Origin: Brachionus plicatilis
Taxonomy: Eukaryota; Rotifera; Eurotatoria; Ploima; Brachionidae
DNA length: 64,000 nt
Direction: 5' to 3'
Assembly: GCA_010279815.1 (NCBI GenBank)
Contig: QEOQ01000041.1
Coordinates: 1,156,538-1,220,537 of the forward strand
A program made the translations under genes and the position numbers. The notes beneath the pieces are model-generated. The model did no database searches, was not told where the DNA came from, and saw only the letters and a program-made list of their open reading frames with translations. Positions 56,852 to 64,000 of the stretch are shown piece by piece; within the stretch, counting starts at the first letter, position 1; the number at the start of each line of letters is the position of its first letter.

Positions 56852-57953
56852 AACTGGGGTGAAGTTTTGACATGAGTTAATTAATTAAATGAATTAGTTA
56901 TTTTGTTAACTCATGTTTTTTTTACTATCTCATTTTTTTCTGCTTCAATATTTTGATGAAAAGAAAAAATATTGCCATAAAAATAAAAAGTGTTAATTAA
57001 TTAAAAAATGACTTATTCTCTTTAAAACTTGGCAAAATGTTATTTATTGTATATTTTTATATTTTTACATTTTTACATTTTTGAGAGAAGAAAAAAAAAT
57101 CTTAAAATCAAAAAATCTAAAAAAATTTTCATTCAAGAAAAGTAATAATAAATTCGCAATTAATTAAAAAGGAGTTTTAGAAAAATTTAAATGTAAGAAC
57201 CAAGGATAATTTTTTGAAAATCCCTTTTAATTAATTGCGAATTTATTATTACTTTTCTTAAATGAAAATTTTTGTAGATTTTTTGATTTGAGATTAATCA
57301 AAAATGTAAAAATGTAAAAATATAAAAATGTACAATAAATCACATTTTGCCTAAAACTTCTATAATTCCAAACAAAAGATCCGAAATGAAACCCAAACTT
57401 AACTAAAAAACAATAATTGAAAAAAATTAATTAAGTAACTTAAAAATATATTAAATTACTTAAATATTTAAACCTTAAACCCATTGCTGATAAAATTACA
57501 CACTGCTAAAAATAAATACTTATACTATTCCTATTTTAAATATTCACTTATCCCAGACCTTGGAAAAAAAGGTGATAGATCCATCAAACAGAGATAAATA
57601 CATAATATATAATAGATAATTTAAACTTATGTTTTGTTTCAAAAAAAAGTTTGGCTCAACTCGACAATATCAGAAATGACATGCTTATAATGAGTTTAAA
57701 AATATTCAATTAATTAATTAACTTTTTTTTTGTAAATTTTGCTTAAATCCTTTTTTTTTTAAAAAAAAACTTTAATTGAACAATTATTCTTTTTTTTAAA
57801 ACACCAATGTGAAAATCACCTTTTATTTTGAAACCAAAAATTGAATTATAAAATTGGGTTAGAAAAAATAATATTTTATTATTTTTTTTTATTATTTTTA
57901 TTTTTTAATTAACTCATTTTTTTTTTAACTCATGACAGAACTTCACCCCAGTT
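56852..57953. mobile_element. 1.1-kb inverted-repeat element, AACTGGGGTGAAGTT termini
   Basis: AACTGGGGTGAAGTTTTGAC with CATGAGTTAA at the left is mirrored at the right (reverse complement AACTGGGGTGAAGTTCTGTC then ATGAGTTAA). Directly adjacent TTATTTT repeats (56845-56851, 57954-57960) form a candidate 7-bp target duplication. Within it lies a second inverted repeat of about 140 bp per arm (57031-57177 and 57213-57352) containing AATAATAAATTCGCAATTAA. Low-complexity and non-coding throughout. Confidence 0.65.
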
Positions 57954-58289
57954 TTATTTTAATAGTTAGTAGTTTTAGTAATTTTACTATTTTTTTAATT
58001 TTATGTTCACCGGAAAAAAAAAACCTTCAAAGAACGCTGTTTTTCGTTATGCGTTTTTTTTATTTTTCAAAAATAATTTTTTCTAAATCAGATGTTTGAA
58101 GTTAAATTTCTTTTAAAAAACTAATTTAAAAAAAAACAGTTGACAAATTTTTTAATCTCCTTGAATAAACAGAATTTTTTTGACTAATAGAACAAATTAG
58201 TTATTTTTTTTTTAAATATATTTTTTACTCTTACTACATGATTGATTGAAATTAAAAATTAAAAAATTTTATTGATTACAGGTAGATTT

Positions 58290-58775
58290 GGTTATGTCGA
58301 AGTCGAAGGGCGGTCGTAAAAAGTTTCGACTTAAAAAATTTTTGATTCGTAAGAAAAAAAATTAAGTATTATTTATTAAAAAAGTATTATTAAGACTTGA
58401 AATTTTTATTACTAATGAGATAAGTTTTGAAGTACGTAAATACGTTATTTGAATTTAATTAACCTCCTTCAGGATAAGTAAAAAGTACTGTATTGTCTAT
58501 TCGTCCTATTCATCTTCTTGCTCAACATGTTCAATTCGTTTCAGTTACACAAAGTGAATTATTTCTTGATCAGAATTGTGGATTTTTTTCATCAGCACAT
58601 TGAATATTTTCGTCATTTTTTTTAGATCTAGTAAGGGTGAATCCGGGTAAAATGAAAGGAATTTCTGATACAATGTAAAATTCAAGTGTAATTTTTGACT
58701 TAAGTGTTAAAAAAACCAAATCTTAACACATTTTACTTTCGAGTTAAGCGATATTCGACGTTCGAGTTAACCGTG
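58290..58775 (-). pseudogene. pogo/Tigger remnant with terminal repeats
   Basis: The ends are GGTTATGTCGAAGTCGAA on the plus strand at 58291 and, inverted, GGTTAACTCGAACGTCGAA near 58768, the style of Tigger termini. On the minus strand in between, fragments read DENIQCADEKNPQF and DQEIIHFV with an acidic stretch after it. This resembles the acidic C-terminus of Tigger transposases. The catalytic domain is deleted and stops occur. Confidence 0.5.
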
Positions 58776-58857
58776 AAATTTTATACTTGATGTTAATTAT
58801 TTTTTTCAAATTTCCAAACAAAAATTAAACTCATTCAAGATTCTCTTAAGAGTTTAA

Positions 58858-59214
58858 TTTAAATTTTGTAGAATTGAGCTTAAAAATGCAGGGAATAATT
58901 TTACAAAAAATAGAATTTACTTAAATCCCAGATTTAACAAAATTGATACTATATTTTGGGGTAAAGGGCTTACAATCGGTGCAAATCGATTAAATGGATT
59001 ATTTTTGGTGAATATTTTGTTTGAAATTTTAAGTGATGATATAAAAAGAAAAAACATATATTTTAGCAATCAAAAATTGCAAGATTTGATAGAAATAAAT
59101 TTTATGTTAGATCAAAACATGTCTGATTTCAACCAGGATTTGAAAATAATCGACGAATCTTGTGAGAAAATAGCAGAAAGAGTAACTTCAGGTAAAAGAG
59201 CAATGGGGAATTAA
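58858..59214 (+). pseudogene. Unrecognised coding-like fragment left of the LINE
   Basis: After an acceptor-like TTTTGTAG a frame stays open for about 118 codons to a TAA at 59212-59214. It includes FTKNRIYLNPRFNKIDTIFW, LTIGANRLNGLFLVNILFEI and QDLIEINFMLDQNMSDFNQD. A donor-like TCAG/GTAAAA at 59192 would allow splicing before the stop. Composition is protein-like (amphipathic helices), but I recognise no family. Together with the piece at 60643-60929 it may be exons of one host or transposon gene interrupted by the LINE, or two unrelated relics. Confidence 0.35.
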
Positions 59215-59266
59215 CAAAAATTCATAATTCCCTTGAGTTGACTTGGAGTGTTGTGAAGAAATAAAG

Positions 59267-60642
59267 AGTAGTAGTAGTAGTAGTAGTAGTTTAACTGCAG
59301 CATGTATGCAGTACCGAAGTACTTAGCTCAAAAGTGAGCTTTGGCAGCTACCATTCAATTTTACATCCAAAAAACCCTTGAAACTATTTAAGCTCTTCGC
59401 CGTGACCGCTTTTTCAGACAATTTATTCCAATAAGGTACAATTCTATTTGTCAAAAACACGTCTCGTGGTGTACACTTTCTACTTATTGCACGAACCATT
59501 TTAAGCGAATGACCTCTTGTCGCGTAACTTTTCTGTGCAAATTTCAAACCATATTTTAAATCAACCGACTCGTAGTTATGAACTATCTTAAAAATTTGAA
59601 TAAGATCACCTCTGACGCGTCTCTCTTCTAGAGTTGTCAAAGAGAGAGCCTGCAGTCTTTCAGTATAAGTTAGGTTCTTTAATCCAGCGACAAGCTTAGT
59701 TGCTCTTTCTTGAATTTTTTCAATTCGAGTTATATCTTGTTTCAAATGCGGTGACCAAACACTAATGGCCTATTCTAGGTGTGGACGAACCAGTGTCATG
59801 TAGAGCAGACGAAAAGCATTCTTACTAAGATTCTTAAAACATCTTCTAATTACTCCAATCATGCTGTTTGCCTTGTTGACTGCTGTGTTCACATTCATTG
59901 ACCATTTTAAATCGCTTGTTACGCAGACACCAAGATCCTTCTCACCTTGGCTAACCGAGAGAGCACTAAGAACTCCATCCGTATCATGCATAAAATACTT
60001 GATATATTTATTATTTGACCCAAAATGCATAATTTTACACTTTTTGCGGTTTAACTGTACCTCCCAAATTCGCGACCATTCTTCAATTTTAAAAATGTCA
60101 TTTTGAAGGGTAGATAGCAACACATCAGAAGACTTATATATGTTGAAAATTTTGTTGTCATCAGCATACATTTTACACTCTGACTCAAGAACTTCCGGTA
60201 AATCATTGATTTAAATGATGAACAACAGTGGACCCAAAACGGATCCTTGAGGTACACCACTGGTTACATTTGCCCAGGCTGATATTGATCCACCAAGAAC
60301 AACTCGTTGCATCTTATCAGATAAAAAGTCACTTATCCAATTAAGGCTTGGACCACCAATTCCATACTTTTTTAGTTTTAACAGTAACTTACGATGTGAC
60401 ACTTTATCGAAAGCTTTGCAATAATCTGTAAAAAGAACATCTTTACAATTGCCTTCGCTCAAGGAACTTGTTATTAGATCAAGTGATTCCAATAAATTTG
60501 TAGTGCAACATTTGTTAGGAACAAAGCCATGCTGAACATTCGTCATCAACTTGTTGATAATCAGATATTCCAAAAGACTTTGCTTCATTATCTTCTCTAA
60601 CATTAGTGATGTAAAATGTAAAAAAGATACTAACTGGACTTA
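59267..60642 (-). pseudogene. 5'-truncated CR1/L2-like LINE, reverse transcriptase with few breaks
   Basis: Minus-strand RT of a CR1/L2/jockey-type LINE. In order: SPVSIFF, KIMKQSLLEYL, QHGFVPNKCCTTNLL, the DYCKAFDKVSH box (Asp present), GVPQGSVLGPLLFI, the catalytic MYADD box at about 60171-60157, LNRKKCKIMHFG, GEKDLGVCVTSDLKW, TLVRPHLE, IEKIQERATKLVAGLKNLTY, and PYWNKLSEKAV near the end. It is broken by a TAA after PLLFII, a TAG after RPHLE and a frameshift near 60600. The 3' end has a short UTR with two hairpins and eight ACT units (59267-59290). Few lesions mean a relatively young insertion. Confidence 0.85.
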
Positions 60643-60929
60643 AATATGTGGTGACAAAGAAAGATCTTAAAGAAAAATTTAGAAAATTTGAAAGAAACCT
60701 ATTCATAAGAGAAGAAAACAGACTGAGATTTTGAACAAATCAAATTACTTTTGAATGGCTGAATGTAAGTTATTTTAGCTCTTAAAAAATTAAACTTACC
60801 ATTTATTTTATTTTAGAAAATGATACTCATGAAATTGAGAATAAATTTGAAACATTTAATAAATTATCTGCTAAAGCTTTATCTGATCTGGCAAAATTCT
60901 ATGATATGCCAGAACTAATTCAACTTTAA
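60643..60929 (+). pseudogene. Unrecognised coding-like fragment right of the LINE, with a 52-bp intron
   Basis: The plus strand reads LKYVVTKKDLKEKFRKFERN and LFIREENRLRF before a stop at about 60735. Classic splice sites bound 60765-60816 (GTAAGT to TTATTTTAG, 52 bp, the size of local short introns). After that comes NDTHEIENKFETFNKLSAKA, then LSDLAKFYDMPELIQL and a stop at 60929. The obvious phases do not join the two parts into one frame, so it is either decayed or differently spliced. No family recognised. Confidence 0.35.
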
Positions 60930-61322
60930 AATAAGAAAAGAAAAAAGCTTTGTCATTTTTTTTGGGTTTTTAATAGTCCATTTTCTAAAAAATAAACTCA
61001 GCAATTCTTTAGAAAAATAAACATTTTAATAAAAATTTTTATCATATATAATATATTATTTATTTGAATAGAAATAAATGCACTTTATGTCTAATAATCG
61101 CTTTAAATTTTTTTTAGCCCGTTGAACGATTCTAATTCAATATGATTTGATTAAGTAAATCAAGCATCTAAAGCAAAATACATTTTTTTACTATAAATCA
61201 TCATACCTCATTCAATTTTACTGTTAAACACTTCTTCTAGCCATTGTTCGTAATTATTCTCAAAATCATTTCGTTTTATTTCATGTATTTGAATTAAAAA
61301 TGTACACATTGTTGAAATAACA
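60930..61322. other. AT-rich spacer
   Basis: No gene or structured repeat seen. Confidence 0.4.
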
Positions 61323-61752
61323 GAAAAAGTGCTATGTTTTAAATATTTTTTTCAGTTTCAAATAAAATAATAATTTTAAGTTAATATTGCAAGCATGAAA
61401 AACTTTGTTTATTTGCCATAAATTTTGACTTTGAGTTGTTGATATAGTAGTAGTTCTTGCCGCGACCCTAACATGTAGAGTGTCTGAGCTCATCATCACC
61501 GATTGGCCGTCTAGAGCTGTAGCTGCCGATTCCATTGACCTTATCTAAAGCCATTTTAAAATTAGCAGTTGACTTAGATTCCACCAAATTTTCTGGCAAC
61601 TTATTCTAGATAGTTTTTTAAATTACAAATATTATCTTAAGGGTCATCATATCACAAACCCAAAGTCAAAATTTATAGCAAATAAGCAAAGTTTTTCATG
61701 CTTGCAAAATTAACTTAAAATAATTTTTTCATTTGAAACATCGCACTTTTTC
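61323..61752. mobile_element. Inverted-repeat element with nested LINE 3' end
   Basis: Arms of about 110 bp begin GAAAAAGTGC(T/G)ATGTTT and share TAATTTTAAGTTAATATTGC, AAGCATGAAAAACTTTG and ATAAATTTTGACTTTG. Part of the arm also occurs at 14545-14592. The centre is a foreign LINE fragment (next entry). Confidence 0.6.
61440..61620 (-). pseudogene. LINE 3' end inside the inverted-repeat element
   Basis: On the minus strand NKLPENLVESKSTANFKMAL and DKVNG are read, the standard last residues of CR1/L2-like RT proteins. A short 3' UTR follows and ends in ACTACTACTA at about 61446-61455, the same tail unit as the LINE at 59267. Confidence 0.6.
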
Positions 61753-62079
61753 AATTTAATGTGTCCTTTTTTACAGACATCTCTTTCTTTAATCAATATG
61801 TACCAGTTGTGACTCGGATAATAATCGATCTGATGAACAATAATTTGTTTTATCAATATAGATTTTTTTAAATATATTTTTTATTTCAAAATTAAAATTA
61901 AATAAAATTTTTACATATATTTAACGCGTAAAAACGTGATAGTGAATTAATACACAATTTGTCTGATTTACGTATGGCCTTTTTACGACGGAATTATGGC
62001 GTAATTAATTAAATTTCTATAACATTCGTTACAGAATTACGCGTTATTTATACGTAAAAATTGCTTAAAATTATCCGTA
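61753..62079. other. AT-rich spacer with ACGTAA words
   Basis: No gene seen. Several GCGTAA, TTACGT and TACGTAAAA words around 61920-62095 may be the degenerate terminus of the Tc1-like element that follows. Confidence 0.35.
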
Positions 62080-62300
62080 ATTTATTTTTCGGTTATTCCA
62101 AATTCGTTTCCTTGTACTTCAAAAACAAAATCAAAGCTTAATTTATGGGGAGGTATATCATTTATCGGACCAACAGATTAATCAATTATTTCTTTTCAAA
62201 AATATAGTTACAATTCAAGTCGCCACCAAAATCACCCGATCTAAATCCAATTAGGTGTGTCTGGAACGAATTAAAAATTTGATTACACCACAAAATTTTC
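62080..62300 (+). pseudogene. Tc1/mariner transposase fragment
   Basis: KLNLWGGISFIGPTD at about 62134-62178 corresponds to the V-VWGGIS block of Tc1 transposases. After a deletion, PPKSPDLNPI then RCVWNELKNLI at about 62222-62287 matches the Tc1 signature W-P-QSPDLNPIE--W-ELK, which leads to the third catalytic acid. Arg stands where the catalytic Glu of NPIE is expected, and a stop lies between the pieces, so the copy is dead. Confidence 0.75.
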
Positions 62301-63529
62301 AAAATTACATAAACCATTTAAAAAAGATAAAAATTGATAATCAAAAATAAAATTGCCATTTTTTTTTACACTAATTTACGTATAATGTTGAAAATTTACC
62401 AAATTTTAAACGTAAAATTTAAAACCGTAGATTTGTTCAGAATTTTGTCTCTTTTATTTAAAAAAAAAAAATTGGTCTCAAGCGATTCCTGGGTTTACAT
62501 ACGATTGAAGTGGAAAAACGTTGTTTTTGGCTGTTTTTCAATAAATGAAAATTGACACTGCTCATACTATTTTTAAAATAAAAATATACACAAGAGTGTA
62601 TAAAATTATATGCTTTTTCAGTATATATATAATTTTAAAAAATATTTAAATTTTATCATAGAATACCTGGGTCTGAAAGAACTACAACTTTATAAAGGAT
62701 TAGTTATTTTAGAACCCCTGAATACAAATTTTTTTTTTTTAGTCCCCCAAAGAATAATGAAATTTATAATTAATAATGAAAGGGTTTCAAAGGTCGTAGT
62801 TTACGAATTTCAAGTCAAAAATTAGAAATTCAGATAGCAATTAAGTTTTTAATTCTTGAACTTTACTTAATAATTTTTCTTTTTTTTTTCCGACTTTTTT
62901 CTTTATATCAAAACACGCAACAACTTTTTATTTTGAATAAAAAGATTTTCTGCAGTGCTCCTATGATTTCTAAATCTCGAATAAGTGAGCTATTTCTATC
63001 AAGAAAATTAATTATTCGGTGAATAATAAGTTCAAGTAACTTTCCAAGACAACTTGCCTTACTATTAGATATTTAGGACGATAGTTAGAAGGACCATGAG
63101 TTGGTAATACAGCTTATAAGGAATTTTAGGCATGGATTAAAATATGAAAAAAAATTACAAAGTATAAGCTCAAGAGTGCATTTTTTTGATACCATGAGAC
63201 TATATGATTAATAAAAAAATATGGTTATGGTGGAAATTATATTTGATAATTTTGAAAAAGAAAAAGAAAAAAAACAGGGTAATATCCGTTATAGGTGACA
63301 GTAAGAGGGTTATAATCTTAGGTATTTATACACCAGAACCCACAGGTAATTTGCAAAGATTATTTATCATAGTTATACTTGCAATTTTTCAGGATTTTAT
63401 GACTTTGCTCTGATCAAAACCGTTTTGATCAGATGAGGCTCATGTAAATAAGTTTGCCTATCTCAAGTAAGGTCTCATTAAGTAAGTTCCAATGATCTCT
63501 TGTAATTTTTTGATATTTGGGGTCTTGCC
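62301..63529. other. AT-rich region without a supported gene
   Basis: Three plus-strand frames of 69-73 codons (62334-62555, 62610-62825, 63204-63413) have no recognisable motif, splice context or conserved composition. I treat them as chance. Confidence 0.4.
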
Positions 63530-63782
63530 TGTTTTGTGACCAGTGACTTTATGTCGATTTGGTGACCAGGTATTTTTTTCTGACTGGTCACATATTCACT
63601 GGTCACCTAATATGTGATCAGGCAAAATTATTTATTTGGTAAAAATGTTTATTAATAATTTTAACCTGGTCACCTAAATAAACATTTGGTCAAAAATAAA
63701 TTTTGAAATTGGTCACCAGTCAGAAAAAATACCTGGTCACCAAATCGACATAAAGTCACTGGTCACATAACAGGCAAGACCC
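63530..63782. mobile_element. hAT-like MITE, 253 bp, perfect 8-bp target duplication
   Basis: Arms of about 70 bp start GGGTCTTGCCTGTT and share GTGACCAGTGACTTTATGTC and GATTTGGTGACCAGGTA. GATATTTG is duplicated perfectly outside (63522-63529, 63783-63790). The interior is again stacked GTGACCA/TGGTCAC words, as in the element at 54132-54838, whose target site (AATATTTG) is also alike. Non-coding. Confidence 0.75.
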
Positions 63783-63790
63783 GATATTTG

Positions 63791-64000
63791 TAATTCATTA
63801 AAAAGTAATTGGCTCATTCTGACTATTTTTTACCTTTTTTTTATTTTGCTTATTATTTGTCTATCTATGACGAGCAAAAGTTCCTTCAGAACAAAAAAAA
63901 TAAGGAATAAAAAATAATAAAATAAAGAGGAAACATAGAGGAAAATTCAAATGACTTAATTTAAATAAAGAGTTAGCTAGGCTGTACATTATTATCTTTT
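63791..64000. other. AT-rich window end
   Basis: Nothing recognised. Confidence 0.4.

Noticed and set aside
58294..58365. Tiny basic peptide starting ATGTCGAAGTCGAAG, resembling a ribosomal peptide
   Set aside because: The reading frame lies in the terminal repeat of a Tigger-like element and ends after 23 codons.
1..64000. CRISPR arrays, operons, rRNA or phage genes
   Set aside because: Introns, poly(A) signals, TATA boxes and animal genes show a eukaryotic nuclear sequence. The repeats present are transposon termini and microsatellites, not spaced direct-repeat arrays.

Overview
The window is eukaryotic nuclear DNA from a small animal. It is strongly AT-rich and dominated by poly-A/T, and its genes have GT-AG introns. 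Short introns are 48-63 bp, while long introns (1.4-2.6 kb) are filled with transposable elements. The genes are conserved animal genes: cytosolic HSP90, CHEK1, a four-RGS-domain RGS22 orthologue, SPTLC2 and DDX39B/UAP56. RGS22, the tiny introns and the AT-richness fit a monogonont rotifer (Brachionus type) best. This placement is an inference with modest confidence. No prokaryotic or viral gene set is present.

Layout. 0-10.2 kb: no intact gene; a more complex unassigned patch (1.1-2.6 kb), decayed LINEs (6.3-7.4 and 8.1-8.9 kb) and hAT-like MITEs. 10.3-12.8 kb: intronless HSP90 with a heat-shock element, TATA box and poly(A) signal. 12.8-17.9 kb: AT-rich spacer with LINE 3' ends. 17.9-19.4 kb: intronless CHEK1. 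19.4-22.3 kb: spacer with a mariner-type MITE. 22.35-32.98 kb: RGS22-like gene, reconstructed here as 11 exons encoding 1,246 aa with every splice phase closing; its long introns host a hAT element and large fold-back elements. 33-35.7 kb: nested transposon graveyard (pogo/Tigger, LINE) plus an inverted-repeat element that encodes a 100-aa AT-hook protein. 36.1-45.4 kb: two SPTLC2 paralogues in tandem on the minus strand, one compact (540 aa) and one with expanded introns (560 aa); two long introns of the expanded copy each carry a member of a Mutator-like MITE family with 9-bp target duplications. 45.4-53 kb: gene desert with a perfect 60-bp-arm hairpin and a mariner MITE. 53.2-55 kb: LINE remnant and a MITE nested inside another MITE. 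55.2-56.5 kb: intronless DDX39B on the minus strand with TATA box and poly(A) signal. 56.8-64 kb: a 1.1-kb inverted-repeat element, Tigger, CR1/L2-like LINE and Tc1 remnants, and a small hAT-like MITE.

The genes do not form a pathway or operon. They are independent housekeeping, checkpoint, signalling and sphingolipid genes, each with its own spacer. HSP90 and DDX39B are clearly GC-richer in coding sequence than RGS22 and SPTLC2, which suggests expression-linked codon bias. Most non-coding structure is explained by transposable elements. The least ordinary observations are a 21-nt exact copy of DDX39B coding sequence inside a neighbouring MITE, the AT-hook gene between terminal inverted repeats, and the intron differences between the SPTLC2 copies.
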